DNA of 64,000 nucleotides from JAKACA01 sp050744865 (lineage in GTDB: Bacteria; Actinomycetota; Acidimicrobiia; Acidimicrobiales; Bog-793), in contig JBOGHW010000085.1 of NCBI GenBank assembly GCA_050744865.1, forward strand, positions 1-64,000, given 5' to 3'. The position numbers and the translations under genes were made by a program. The notes below the pieces were generated by a model. It worked only from the letters and a program-made list of their open reading frames with translations. It made no database searches and had not been told where the DNA came from. How positions within the stretch are numbered: position 1 is the stretch's first letter; each line of letters starts with the position of its first letter. Positions 49,831 through 58,779 of this stretch are shown in pieces.

Positions 49831-50469
49831 GTGTCCGCGAACAGCAGGCCCCGCTGGGGGTGGCACCAACTCGATAGTCGCTGGGCCGGCCGCATCGTGG
49901 CGGCGGCAGGCATCGAGCCTGGCGACCTCGTCTTGGACGTGGGCGCCGGGACAGGGGCACTGACCGAAGCACTGATCGAAGCCGGCGCCCACGTCGTCGC
50001 CGTTGAGTTGCATCGCGAGAGGGTGGAGACGCTGAGGAAGCGTTTCGCCGGATGCCAAGTGACCGTCGTGCACGCAGATGCCTCCGATCTCCTGCTACCG
50101 CGGCGCGACTTCAAGGTCGTGGCCAACCCGCCCTTCGGGATCACGACATCGCTCGTCAAGCGCCTCCTCAGCCATGGCAGCAGGCTCTCACGGGCCGACC
50201 TGATCGTGCCCTGGCACGCCGGGAGGCGCTGGAGCTCGGGCTCAGCGCCGGGCGTAGGACGGTGGGGCGCCGAGTACGTGGCCTACCTGGGCCGGCCACT
50301 GCCACGCAGGGCCTTCCGCCCTCCACCACCGAACGGCGTCTCGCTGCTCGTCATCGAGCGGCGGGAACGTGACAGCGAACTCCTGCGAAGCGGCCGAAGT
50401 CAGCGTCGAACGTCACCACCGACGCGTCGTGCTCGAGTGCCAGAGCTGCCAAGTGGGCATCGGAGGTGA
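49831..50469 (+). CDS. Erm-like rRNA adenine N6-methyltransferase
   Basis: This SAM-dependent methyltransferase belongs to the KsgA/Erm family. WGWHQLDSRWAGRIVAAAGI leads into motif I LVLDVGAGTGALTEALIEAG; motif IV is VVANPPFGITTSLVKRLLSH, the NPPF variant of NPPY. The actinobacterial Erm branch dimethylates 23S rRNA at A2058 and confers macrolide-lincosamide-streptogramin resistance; a role here is inferred. At 212 residues it is shorter than usual (about 250-270), because the C-terminal helical domain is short and ends in a basic tail. The last 119 bp overlap the opposite vapC gene. The start is GTG. Confidence 0.8.
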   Translation: MSANSRPRWGWHQLDSRWAGRIVAAAGIEPGDLVLDVGAGTGALTEALIEAGAHVVAVELHRERVETLRKRFAGCQVTVVHADASDLLLPRRDFKVVANPPFGITTSLVKRLLSHGSRLSRADLIVPWHAGRRWSSGSAPGVGRWGAEYVAYLGRPLPRRAFRPPPPNGVSLLVIERRERDSELLRSGRSQRRTSPPTRRARVPELPSGHRR

Positions 50470-50782
50470 GGTTGCCACCCGTTCCGGCGCCGGCGAGCAG
50501 TCCACCGAGCACGTCGAGGTGCCGGGGAGTCGGGTGGACGAATACGGCCGCCGGCTGCTCGGTCCAGGCACGGACCGTCTCCACGGCCGCCGAGGCACTC
50601 AACGGGCTCGGGAACAATCCTGGCTTCGTCGAGAGCCGGAGGAAAGCCAGGAGGACGAGCGAGGCGAACCCGACGGTCGAACCTCCCGAGAGCGCTTCGT
50701 CGAGCCAGGCCAGCGCTGCTTCGTGCTTGGGATCGGCACGGTTGACGGCATAGAGCAGGACGTTGGCGTCGACGAGGTTCAC
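50351..50782 (-). CDS. VapC-family PIN-domain toxin
   Basis: This 143-residue PIN nuclease has MNLVDANVLLYAVNRADPKH, the middle Glu region (FASLVLLAFLRLSTKPGLFP) and the second acidic cluster LTSDAHLAALALEHDASVVT with FDADFGRF. The protein is complete. Its antitoxin gene overlaps it by ATGA. The 3' end overlaps the convergent methyltransferase gene by 119 bp, a long shared coding stretch. Confidence 0.88.
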   Translation of the reverse strand: MNLVDANVLLYAVNRADPKHEAALAWLDEALSGGSTVGFASLVLLAFLRLSTKPGLFPSPLSASAAVETVRAWTEQPAAVFVHPTPRHLDVLGGLLAGAGTGGNLTSDAHLAALALEHDASVVTFDADFGRFAGVRCHVPAAR

Positions 50783-51042
50783 TTGCCGATGCGCATCTTG
50801 CGGAGCATCTCCTCGTCTTCCAGATCTCCCGCCAGCAGCAGTGCCCTGTCGAGATTCACTACCGGGATGCCGAGGTCGGCTGTCGGCGTACGGAATGGAG
50901 CTGCCGGCAACGGAGCCAGCCCGGCCCGGATGGCCCCGTTCACGGCGTCCTTGAAGGACAGGCCGCGTTCCCTCATGCGCCGCCTCACCAGCTGCTCGGT
51001 GTCGGGGTCGAGGGTCACCGTTGTCCGCACAGGGCGCATCAT
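50779..51042 (-). CDS. VapB-family antitoxin
   Basis: This ribbon-helix-helix antitoxin of 87 residues has RTTVTLDPDTEQLVRRRMRE followed by RGLSFKDAVNGAIRAGLAPL, and a C-terminal tail ending EDEEMLRKMRIGK that would bind the toxin. Two adjacent ATG codons (residues 1 and 2) are possible starts. It is the first gene of a complete VapBC pair, divergent from the aminotransferase by 84 bp. Confidence 0.88.
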   Translation of the reverse strand: MMRPVRTTVTLDPDTEQLVRRRMRERGLSFKDAVNGAIRAGLAPLPAAPFRTPTADLGIPVVNLDRALLLAGDLEDEEMLRKMRIGK

Positions 51043-51126
51043 AGCGTCGTGATCAGTGATGCCTCGACATCACGGGGGTGGCTCTCACGCCGCACACGTC
51101 TGCAGCACCGTAAGCTCACCCAACCG

Positions 51127-52491
51127 ATGACCGACGACAAGACAGTGCCGCGCCAGCGGCTGAGCAAGCTTCTCGAAGTCGAGGAGGCGCGCTTCGTCGC
51201 CGAGCACCCGAGAGCTGTCGCCTATAGGGAGCGCGCCAGGCGCTCGATGGTGTCCGGCGTTCCCATGAACTGGATGACAAGGTGGGCAGGCCCGACTCCG
51301 GTCGTCGTGGCCTCGGCCGAGGGAGCCGAGCTCTGGGACATCGACGGCCATCGCTATGTCGACTTCTGCCTGGGCGACACCGGCGCCATGGCCGGCCATG
51401 CGCCTTCGCCGGTGACAGAAGCGGTCGGTCGCCAGATCAGCCGCGGCGCCACCTACATGCTGCCGACGGAGGACTCGATCTGGGTAGCCGAGGAGATGTC
51501 GCGGCGCTTCGGGATGGCCCGCTGGCAGTTCTGCCTGACGGCTACGGACGCCAATCGTTTCGTATTGCGGCTGGCCAGGCAGATGACCGGCCGCCCGAAC
51601 GTCGTCGTACACAACTGGTGCTACCACGGCTCGGTGGACGAGACCCTGGCGTCCCTCGACACCGGCGGTCACGTCGTAGCCCGCGAAGGCAGCGTGGGCC
51701 CGGCTCTCGACGTCACCCGGACCACCCGTGTCGTCGAGATCAACGACCTCGACGGCCTCGCCCGAGCTCTCGAGGACAGGCAGGTCGCTTGCGTCCTTGT
51801 GGAGCCGGCTCTCACCAATATCGGCATCGTCTTGCCGGATGCCGGCTACCACGACGAGCTGCGAAGGCTCACGAGGGACACCGGCACACTGCTCGTCATC
51901 GACGAAACGCACACCATTTGCGCCGGCCCCGGCGGCTACACGGGCCGGGAAGGACTGGAGCCGGACTTCCTCACGATCGGCAAGACGATAGGAGCCGGCG
52001 TCCCGGTGGCTGCCTACGGGATGACCGAGGAAGTGGCCCACCTGGTGACGGACAACACCTTCTGGGCGGACGCCGACGTCGGAGGAGTCGGCGGGACCTT
52101 GGCCGGCAACGCCCTCTCGCTGGCCGCCACGCGGGCAACGCTCGAGCACGTGCTCACCGCCGAGGCGTTCGGCCGGATGGAAGCCCTCGCCAAGCACCTC
52201 GTCGACGGCGTCTCGGCTGTGATCGCTGCCTACGGAGCGCCGTGGCACGTGACCCGCCTCGGGTGCCGGTCGGAGTACTTGTTCTCCCCCACTCCGCCAC
52301 GGACTGGCGCAGCGGCGGCCGCCGCCGGCGACGCCGAGCTTGACGACTTCGTGCACCTGGCAATGCTGAACAGAGGGGTCCTGCTCACCCCGTTCCACAA
52401 CATGACGCTCATGTCGCCGGCGACTGCGCTTGCCGACGTGGACGCCCACACGGCGGCCTTCGACGAGGTTGCCGCGGCGATCCTCGGCTGA
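51127..52491 (+). CDS. Class III aminotransferase (glutamate-1-semialdehyde aminomutase-like)
   Basis: This PLP enzyme of 454 residues has the AT-III features: VDFCLGDTGAMAGHAPSPVT, the phosphate-binding area FCLTATDANRFVLRLARQ, VIDETHTICAGPGGYTGREG with the PLP Asp, and the Schiff-base lysine in LTIGKTIGAGVPVAAYGM. The usual GTEA motif is replaced by TATDAN. Its closest named relatives are glutamate-1-semialdehyde aminomutases, but the operon HemL at 3.7 kb makes this a second family member with another substrate. The ATG 51127 is the first start before the conserved region. Confidence 0.84.
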   Translation: MTDDKTVPRQRLSKLLEVEEARFVAEHPRAVAYRERARRSMVSGVPMNWMTRWAGPTPVVVASAEGAELWDIDGHRYVDFCLGDTGAMAGHAPSPVTEAVGRQISRGATYMLPTEDSIWVAEEMSRRFGMARWQFCLTATDANRFVLRLARQMTGRPNVVVHNWCYHGSVDETLASLDTGGHVVAREGSVGPALDVTRTTRVVEINDLDGLARALEDRQVACVLVEPALTNIGIVLPDAGYHDELRRLTRDTGTLLVIDETHTICAGPGGYTGREGLEPDFLTIGKTIGAGVPVAAYGMTEEVAHLVTDNTFWADADVGGVGGTLAGNALSLAATRATLEHVLTAEAFGRMEALAKHLVDGVSAVIAAYGAPWHVTRLGCRSEYLFSPTPPRTGAAAAAAGDAELDDFVHLAMLNRGVLLTPFHNMTLMSPATALADVDAHTAAFDEVAAAILG

Positions 52492-52556
52492 TCGAGACCG
52501 GGGTGTCGTGCCGGCTCTGGTACCGCCTGCACGGCTGTCGGCGCGGCGGTGGAGCG

Positions 52557-53609
52557 CTACGCCGGCTGAGGTGGCTTGCCGTCATCTCCCGTGGTCCTGG
52601 CGGGCGCCCTCCGGAGCGTCATCGCCACCGAGCCGACGACGAGAAGCGCCCCGAGGGCCTCGCTCCAAGTGACGTGCTCTCCCAGGAGCAGGGCGCCGGC
52701 AGCGACGGCGACGACGGGATTGACGTAAGCGTAGGTCGAGACCGTTGCGACGGGCAGGTGCTTCAAGGCATAGCCGTAGGCGGTGAAGGCAAGGACCGAG
52801 CCGAGCACCACAAGGTATGCCAGGGCGATCCAAGACGTCGCCGGCACCGAGGAGAGGTGCACCCGGGAGAGCTCGCCGCTCACGACCGCGCCCAAGATGA
52901 GCACGGCACCCCCGACGAGCATCTCGATGGCGGCAGAGACCATGGCATCGCTAGGCAGTGGGAGGCGGTGGCTGAGGACAGAGCCGAAGCCCCAAGCGAC
53001 GGCAGCCCCGAGCACGATCAGCACGCCCGACAGGTGCCCCGAAGCCGCCCCGCCGCCAGTCAGCACGCCCACCCCGGCCAAGCCTGCCACCAGGCCTAGG
53101 ACCGATCGCCAGGCGAGTCGCTGATGTCGGAGCGGCCAGGCGAACAGGAGCATCCAGAGCGGGACTGTCGCCACGAGGACCGCCGCCAGGCCCGATGGGA
53201 GGCGCGTCTCGGCAACGGTAACGCCACCGTTTCCCATGGACAGGAGCAGGATGCCCACGAGCCCGCCGGCCAACCAGGCACGCAGCCCCGGGCGCCGGGG
53301 TCCGGCCGGGCCCGCCGCTCGGCTCGTGGCCCGGACCCGCAGGGCGATTGGGTACAGCAACCCGCCTGCCACCACGTACCGGGTTCCCGCCAGTACCAAC
53401 GGGGGCAGGTGGCGATCCCCCACTCGGATCGCAAGGTACGTTCCTCCCCAGACGAAGTAGACGACGCCCAGTGCCGCCCAGCTCAGCAGCGGGCGGGAGG
53501 CGGCCGTGACAGCTGGTGCAGCGGTTGCCCGGCCAAGCTGGCCGTGGCGCGCCGACCGGGCTCCGTCGGATCCTGCCCGCTGCCTCGCTCGGTGCTTCCT
53601 TCGCGCCAT
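52557..53609 (-). CDS. EamA/DMT-family transporter
   Basis: This 350-residue membrane protein has ten hydrophobic segments in two EamA repeats; VVYFVWGGTYLAIRVGDRHL begins the first, and GSVLSHRLPLPSDAMVSAAI lies in the second. The end (YAYVNPVVAVAAGALLLGE and SEALGALLVVGSVAMTLR) is typical for drug/metabolite exporters. The substrate is unknown. ATG 53609 follows the unconserved frame upstream. A basic linker opens the protein. Confidence 0.88.
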   Translation of the reverse strand: MARRKHRARQRAGSDGARSARHGQLGRATAAPAVTAASRPLLSWAALGVVYFVWGGTYLAIRVGDRHLPPLVLAGTRYVVAGGLLYPIALRVRATSRAAGPAGPRRPGLRAWLAGGLVGILLLSMGNGGVTVAETRLPSGLAAVLVATVPLWMLLFAWPLRHQRLAWRSVLGLVAGLAGVGVLTGGGAASGHLSGVLIVLGAAVAWGFGSVLSHRLPLPSDAMVSAAIEMLVGGAVLILGAVVSGELSRVHLSSVPATSWIALAYLVVLGSVLAFTAYGYALKHLPVATVSTYAYVNPVVAVAAGALLLGEHVTWSEALGALLVVGSVAMTLRRAPARTTGDDGKPPQPA

Positions 53610-53701
53610 CGGGAGAGTGTTACTCCCTCTTGGAGGCTGTCCGGCCAGTCCGTTCGGCAGATCACGTTCGATTACCCGGACTGTGAGACCGGAGAGGTGT
53701 C

Positions 53702-53935
53702 GTGGGTCGGATCGCACCGGCGGATCGGGAGGTGTTGAGAAAGTGGCTGGTGTGTTGTTTTGCCGGGCGAAATGATGTGGCGTCCGCGGTAGAGGGTTGC
53801 ACGGGGTGGCGCTATCTGGTCGAAGAGATCAGTCGTGCCGGTATCGAGGCCAAATCTGGCCGACCGGCTGACACCGCGGCGCTGAAGGGTCCCAAGCGAC
53901 GGGCCAAGACCGACAAGACCCTGGCGCGCGCACCT
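53702..53935 (+). pseudogene. IS110-family transposase N-terminal remnant
   Basis: The stretch reads ADREVLRKWLVCCFAGRND, then AVEGCTGWRYLVEEISRAGI and TAALKGPKRRAKTDKTLAR, the N-terminal catalytic-domain pattern of IS110 transposases (EgcTGWR.. and KRRAKTD). The start of the family's RuvC-like domain and everything after about residue 78 are missing, so it is an old fragment. Its base composition is a little lower in GC than its neighbours. It marks the left end of the XRE/nucleotidyltransferase cluster. Confidence 0.7.
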
Positions 53936-53950
53936 CGCGTCAACCTGGAG

Positions 53951-54487
53951 TCACTGGCCTTGCCGCAGCCGATCGAGGACGTCCTCGATTACGAGCCTTG
54001 CTCGCGCGGTCAGCGGCTCCTCCGGGTAGATCCTCGCGCAAAGCGCCGCCACGTCGGTCACCTCGGTCACCTCGAGGTGAGTGCAAAGGGTCGCGATGTC
54101 ATCCAGATCCGCATACGTCCTTGCCGCCATCGCCTTCATCGCCAGCAAGTGTTCGGGGGACACGACGCTAACGCGAAGGTGTGGATGGTCGAATATCAGG
54201 CGTGCTTTCTCGTCACGTCTCCGAGGTAGGTAACTCGAGGCTTGGTCGTTCAGCCACCACGACGGCATGCCCAACTCCTGGGCCACACTCAGCGCGATGC
54301 GATGGATCTTCTCCCTCGGTTCGAAAAGCGCGTCGACATCACGAGTGGCCTCGCGAGCGTTGAAAGCCAGGACCATGGCGGCTCCGCCGAAGATGTAGAT
54401 GTCACCGCCGATACCTTCGCGTTTCAGCTCGGCGGCCACGCGCCGGAAAGCTTCTTCAAGTTGAGATCGTTCGATGAGCTCTGACAC
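53951..54487 (-). CDS. Nucleotidyltransferase-like protein (AbiEii/DUF6036 type)
   Basis: This 178-residue protein has the nucleotidyltransferase signature IYIFGGAAMVLAFNAREATR followed by DVDALFEPREKIHRIAL (GG...DxD). HLRVSVVSPEHLLAMKAMAA and the third acidic patch DLDDIATLCTHLEV complete the domain. The family includes AbiEii-like toxins and DUF6036 proteins that are paired with transcription regulators. It is last in the operon with an unknown protein and an XRE regulator. Confidence 0.82.
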   Translation of the reverse strand: MSELIERSQLEEAFRRVAAELKREGIGGDIYIFGGAAMVLAFNAREATRDVDALFEPREKIHRIALSVAQELGMPSWWLNDQASSYLPRRRDEKARLIFDHPHLRVSVVSPEHLLAMKAMAARTYADLDDIATLCTHLEVTEVTDVAALCARIYPEEPLTARARLVIEDVLDRLRQGQ

Positions 54488-54889
54488 CTAGGTGCGATCC
54501 AGTGCACCCGTACCTATGAACACACCCCGGATTCGAAACGCGCAGGGCGAGTGAACGATCGCATCCGCACGCACCGACGGTAAGTCGACCGGAAACCACC
54601 AAGTGTCGAGGAAGCGCTCGGGGTCGTAGGTCCACTCGGGCACCGGCAGTCCATCGTGATACGCCAGGTGCTCAGCAAGCGCTCCGAGGAAGGCGTCGTA
54701 GCAAGCATCCCCGGTTGTACCGGGGCGCTCAGCTAAGAGGGCTTGTTTGTGCTCTGCCGGCTCGAAGCGGTACTCCTCGACGAACTCGAGGACGAGTCTG
54801 CGTCGAGCTCGCTCGGAGTCGGCTGCAGCCAGCGACCGAGCAAGGTCGTCCACCGTCATTGCCCGGTACCGCGAAGGAGCGCTGCTCAC
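54488..54889 (-). CDS. Hypothetical protein between XRE regulator and nucleotidyltransferase
   Basis: This 133-residue protein is unknown to me. It begins with a helical segment (YRAMTVDDLARSLAAADSER) and continues with an aromatic-rich part (EWTYDPERFLDTWWFPVDL). It has no catalytic signature, signal peptide or membrane segment. Its stop adjoins the ATG of the nucleotidyltransferase (abutting genes), which suggests a protein complex or toxin-antitoxin partner. The Ala/Arg-rich helix at residues 19-38 may mediate binding. Confidence 0.7.
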   Translation of the reverse strand: MSSAPSRYRAMTVDDLARSLAAADSERARRRLVLEFVEEYRFEPAEHKQALLAERPGTTGDACYDAFLGALAEHLAYHDGLPVPEWTYDPERFLDTWWFPVDLPSVRADAIVHSPCAFRIRGVFIGTGALDRT

Positions 54890-54918
54890 CCGCCCAAGCT
54901 ACCGGTTGGCGAGTTCGA

Positions 54919-55236
54919 TCAGTCGGAGCTCCAGGCCCGTGCCTCGGGGTCCAGGTGACCGAGACTCCTTTCGAGAACCTCGTCGTGGTCGTCGTAGGCG
55001 ACCAAGTGGACATCGAGGTCTAAGCCCGCTCCGTGGAGAACAGAGCGGAGCGTCCTGACGCCCGGGTCCCGGACCCCGCTCTCGATCTCGGCGACAGTGG
55101 TCCTCGAGACGTGAGCACGGCGAGCAAGCTCACGCTGGCTCAACCCGGATGCGCGGCGCGCCTCGGCGACGAGCGTGCCGGCGAGCGACCGGCGGTGATC
55201 ATCGGACCTTCGGATGGTTGTAGCAGCTCCCTCCAC
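54919..55236 (-). CDS. XRE-family regulator
   Basis: This 105-residue protein has a helix-turn-helix at VAEARRASGLSQRELARRAH and VSRTTVAEIESGVRDPGVRT, with LRSVLHGAGLDLDVHLVAYD after it. The acidic tail (DHDEVLERSLGHLDPEARAW) is a plausible partner-binding region. It is first in the three-gene cluster and separated from the unknown gene by 29 bp. Such XRE plus nucleotidyltransferase sets are often defence or addiction modules; no test is possible here. Confidence 0.83.
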   Translation of the reverse strand: MEGAATTIRRSDDHRRSLAGTLVAEARRASGLSQRELARRAHVSRTTVAEIESGVRDPGVRTLRSVLHGAGLDLDVHLVAYDDHDEVLERSLGHLDPEARAWSSD

Positions 55237-55357
55237 GATGACTATGGTACCGAATTCAGGGCCACTCTTGGTCGCCGCCTCTGTGAGGTGACCGGTGGAA
55301 GCTGGCGGGCCGTCCGGGCGTCATTAGTCCGTGGGTTCCCCTGAGAGATGTGCCACG

Positions 55358-57520
55358 ATGAGAGACCAGATGGCGGAAATCAGTTGGACCCCTGTCTTGA
55401 GAAGCCGTGCCCGACCGGCGCGAGTGAGGCCATCCGTCCTCGGCGTTGCGATGGCTGTCGCACTCGGTATGTGCCTGTTCGCGAGCCCGCTCGCCGAAGA
55501 TTCGGCCGCCGCCGCGACCCCTGACAGTGCGGTTGACACAACGCCGACCGCCTGGCGCGTGCTGACCAGCTACCCGGTACAGAAGCTCGTCGTCGACGAC
55601 GTGCTCGGGACCTCGTGCCCCAGTACGACCATCTGTTACCTCGTCGGCCCGCCGGCTCGGGGCAATGGCTCAGCCATCCTGGCCACGAAGGACGGCGGCG
55701 GCCTTTGGGAGACCAAGCTGACCGGCCCGGCGACATCCGACTCGCTGGTCGCCATCGCATGTCCGTCGGACGAGACCTGCTTGTCGGCCGGAGAGACCCA
55801 GACCGGCGAGGGCACCGTCGTGTCGACTACAAACGCCGGGGGCTCGTGGCACTCGATAACTATTGCCGGCGCGGGTGACCTGACGGCTTTGACGTGCCAG
55901 GCAACCAGCTGCACGGCCGTCGGGACGAAGTCATCCGGGGCCGGCTTGGTGGTGCTCTCGACCACCGATGGCGGCGGGTCCTGGACCTCTGTCGATCTCC
56001 CCTCGGCTATCGGCTCGGCGACGGGCATCGCCTGCCCGACTACATCGGACTGCTTCGTGGTCGGCTCGACGCCGTTGTCCACCGGGGTCGTTGTCGCTTC
56101 CAGCGACGGCGGGCTGCACTGGGCACGGCAAGCACTGCCGGAAGGCGTGAGGTCCGTTTCCTCGGTGTCGTGCTCGACTGCGGGTGTCTGCACGGCCGCC
56201 GCCCAGTCCTCGACCGGGCAGGCCGACGTCCTTCGCACGGCCGACGCCGGCCACTCGTGGAGCCTGCTTGTGCTTCCTAGTTTCATGGACTTCGCCGGCG
56301 GCGTCGCCTGCCCGACCGCCTTGCGCTGCTGGGTCGTGGGCGACGACTTCGACGGGCAGGGCACGATCTCCACCACTGCCAACGGCGGCAAGACGTGGAC
56401 CGGTGGATACTTCCCCGTCGAAGTTGCCTACCTGCGGGCCATCTCATGCGCTACAGACACGACCTGCCTCGCCGGGGGCTTCGAGCCTGGCGGTCCTGGC
56501 ATCGTGGCCGCCACGACTGACGCCGGCGCCGACTGGTCGGTCCCCCTGACAAGCCTGATCCAGTCTTTGAACAGCATTTCCTGCCCGGCACCCGCCGACT
56601 GCCTGGCTGCAGGCAGCGACCCGCTCGGGCAGGGCGCCGTTCTGGCGACGACGGACGCGGGGCTGAAGTGGCGCCTGGATTCCATCCCGGCAAGCGTTCA
56701 GCTGCTCACCGGCGTGTCATGTTCCACATCACAGAATTGTGTGGCCGTCGGGTTCGGGGTTACGGGCTCCGGGGTCATCCTCGTCACGAGCGACTTCGGC
56801 GAGAAGTGGACACTCGTCGGGCTACCTGCGGGGACGCAGCCGTTCAACGGGGTCTCGTGCCCGACTGCGAGTGAGTGTTTCGCTGTCGGTGCCGAGAACG
56901 AGAATCTGGCCGTCGTGATGGCAACGACGGACGCCGGTCGCAAGTGGGTTCGCCAATCCGTCCCAGCCAACACCGGCGCCCTTCACGCCATCTCCTGCGC
57001 CAACGCCAAGGTCTGCACCGCGGCGGGCATCACGCTCACCGGCCAGGGTGCTCTCCTCGTGACTCGTGACGGCGGAGCCACCTGGACAAGTCGAGCGCAG
57101 TACCTACCAGTCGGCATCACGACGATGCTCGGCGCCAGCTGCCCATCTCCGAGCCTTTGCATAGCCGCCGGCGAGTTCGCGACCGGCACAGGAGTGATCG
57201 TCCGCAGCTCCGACGGAGGGCTGCGCTGGCACAGGAGTCAGCTGCCGAGCGGCGTCTACGGGATCGATGGGGCGTCGTGCTCCACGCCGACCGCTTGCGT
57301 CGCCGTCGGACAGGCAAGTGCTTACATCGGGCCCTCTGGCCTCGAGCTCAGAGGAGCCATCGTCACGAGCACGAACGGCGGATCCACCTGGAACAGCGCG
57401 TCCACACCGATGCGGATCGGGACGCTCGCCGGCGTGTCCTGCTACTCCGGCCTTCTCTGCTACGCCGTAGGTATCACGGATGTCGGCGTCCCACTCATCG
57501 CAACGGACAACGGCTCGTGA
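55358..57520 (+). CDS. Secreted repeat protein with 14 Cys-paired BNR-like units
   Basis: A signal peptide (about residues 27-55) is followed by 14 units of about 45 residues. Each has a two-cysteine motif such as ISCPAPADCLAAGSDPLGQG and an Asp-box-like strand such as VVLSTTDGGGSWTSV. The pattern is that of BNR/Ycf48-type beta-propellers, probably two seven-bladed propellers, and the invariant cysteine pair suggests a disulfide in each blade. No catalytic residue is recognisable, so binding or a structural role is more likely than sialidase activity. ATG 55358 is chosen over GTG 55331 because it sits closer to the signal. It heads an operon-like run to 60518. Confidence 0.8.
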   Translation: MRDQMAEISWTPVLRSRARPARVRPSVLGVAMAVALGMCLFASPLAEDSAAAATPDSAVDTTPTAWRVLTSYPVQKLVVDDVLGTSCPSTTICYLVGPPARGNGSAILATKDGGGLWETKLTGPATSDSLVAIACPSDETCLSAGETQTGEGTVVSTTNAGGSWHSITIAGAGDLTALTCQATSCTAVGTKSSGAGLVVLSTTDGGGSWTSVDLPSAIGSATGIACPTTSDCFVVGSTPLSTGVVVASSDGGLHWARQALPEGVRSVSSVSCSTAGVCTAAAQSSTGQADVLRTADAGHSWSLLVLPSFMDFAGGVACPTALRCWVVGDDFDGQGTISTTANGGKTWTGGYFPVEVAYLRAISCATDTTCLAGGFEPGGPGIVAATTDAGADWSVPLTSLIQSLNSISCPAPADCLAAGSDPLGQGAVLATTDAGLKWRLDSIPASVQLLTGVSCSTSQNCVAVGFGVTGSGVILVTSDFGEKWTLVGLPAGTQPFNGVSCPTASECFAVGAENENLAVVMATTDAGRKWVRQSVPANTGALHAISCANAKVCTAAGITLTGQGALLVTRDGGATWTSRAQYLPVGITTMLGASCPSPSLCIAAGEFATGTGVIVRSSDGGLRWHRSQLPSGVYGIDGASCSTPTACVAVGQASAYIGPSGLELRGAIVTSTNGGSTWNSASTPMRIGTLAGVSCYSGLLCYAVGITDVGVPLIATDNGS

Positions 57521-57549
57521 GGGCCGAAAAATCGAGAGGAGTTGAGACG

Positions 57550-58779
57550 ATGTCATCGTCCCGCTTTGCCCTAAGCAACCGATCCGGTTCCTGGCGAGCC
57601 GCAACCGTGGTGCCCGCCGTGCTGGCCGCTGGACTGGCGGCGGCATCGATAACGGCCGTCGCCGCGGCTGCTGCTAGCAGCCGCCCGGCGGCCTCGGTCC
57701 CGAGCGGATTCCGGGCCGCCTCGATGAGCTGGCTGACCGCCAGTAGCGCTCTCGTGCTCGGCACAGCACCGTGCAAAGAAACGACAGACGGTGGATCCTC
57801 TATCCCCACCGGCTGCCTCTACGTCGTCGGGACGGGGAATGCCGGCGCCTCATGGGACTTCGTCGCCGCGGTGAATGCACCACTGACCGGCGCTGTCCAG
57901 AGCGTGACGATGACGTCGCCCAAGGTGGCCTGGCTCTACGGGCCGGACCTCTGGCTCAGCAAGGACAGCGGCAAAGCGTGGACAAAGGTACCCACGCCAG
58001 GCGGCGCACCCCAAGTGATCTCGTTGGTGAGCAACGCCACCGAGACCTATGCCATGGTGGCGCCGTGCCCACCGAACATCGCGGGCAGTTGCCAGGCGAA
58101 GCCCTACACGCTGTGGAGCACGCCGACGGCGGCACCTGGGAAGTGGACGGAGATCAAGAACAACTTCACGCCTCCAGCCGGCACGATCGACTTCGACAGC
58201 GGGCTCTCGCTCTTCGGCACGACCGTCTACGCCTTCGCCAGCTTTGAAAACAGCGATGGTGGCGACGTCCACAACGTGATGAAGGCAAGCGAGAACGGAG
58301 GAAGTTTCGTCGCCCACAGTGTCCCTTGTGATACGACAAGTCAGACGCCCGAGAATCTCGTCCAGATGGTGGCCACCACGGCGAAGGACGTGGGAGCCCT
58401 TTGCGAGAGCGAGCCTTCGGTCGGGCAGTCGTTGAAGCCGGTCTTCTACTCGACGAACGGCGGCGCCAAGTTCGTCTCTGCCGGAGCACCCGAGACAGGA
58501 GGCGTGAACGCCCAACTGGCGGCGTCGCCCACACGGCATCTTGCTGTCACGTCATCCTCAGGCGCCTCGTACATCGACGTCAACTACACCGGCGGATCGG
58601 CCTGGAAGCGTGTCGTGAGTGAGCCAGACGGTGGGCAGGGATGGAACGGAATCGTCTACGTGTCTGCCAAGGTCGCCTGGGTCGTCTACGCGCCCTCGAG
58701 CGGTCCCGACCCGCAGGCACCCGGCCAGCTTTGGAAGACGACGAACGGCGGCATCAGCTGGTCGGTGGTGAAGTGGTGA
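57550..58779 (+). CDS. Secreted propeller-like protein, unassigned
   Basis: This 409-residue protein has a signal peptide (residues 17-46, ending AVAAAAASS) and then repeats with strands like WLTASSALVLGTAPCKETT, ASWDFVAAVNAPLTGAVQS and AWLYGPDLWLSKDSGKAWTK. GGAKFVSAGAPETGG is a further unit. These are divergent BNR-like blades without the regular cysteine pair of its neighbour. GAGGAG lies 12 bp upstream of the ATG 57550. The last codons overlap the peptidase gene by GTGA, so both products are exported together. Confidence 0.75.
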   Translation: MSSSRFALSNRSGSWRAATVVPAVLAAGLAAASITAVAAAAASSRPAASVPSGFRAASMSWLTASSALVLGTAPCKETTDGGSSIPTGCLYVVGTGNAGASWDFVAAVNAPLTGAVQSVTMTSPKVAWLYGPDLWLSKDSGKAWTKVPTPGGAPQVISLVSNATETYAMVAPCPPNIAGSCQAKPYTLWSTPTAAPGKWTEIKNNFTPPAGTIDFDSGLSLFGTTVYAFASFENSDGGDVHNVMKASENGGSFVAHSVPCDTTSQTPENLVQMVATTAKDVGALCESEPSVGQSLKPVFYSTNGGAKFVSAGAPETGGVNAQLAASPTRHLAVTSSSGASYIDVNYTGGSAWKRVVSEPDGGQGWNGIVYVSAKVAWVVYAPSSGPDPQAPGQLWKTTNGGISWSVVKW

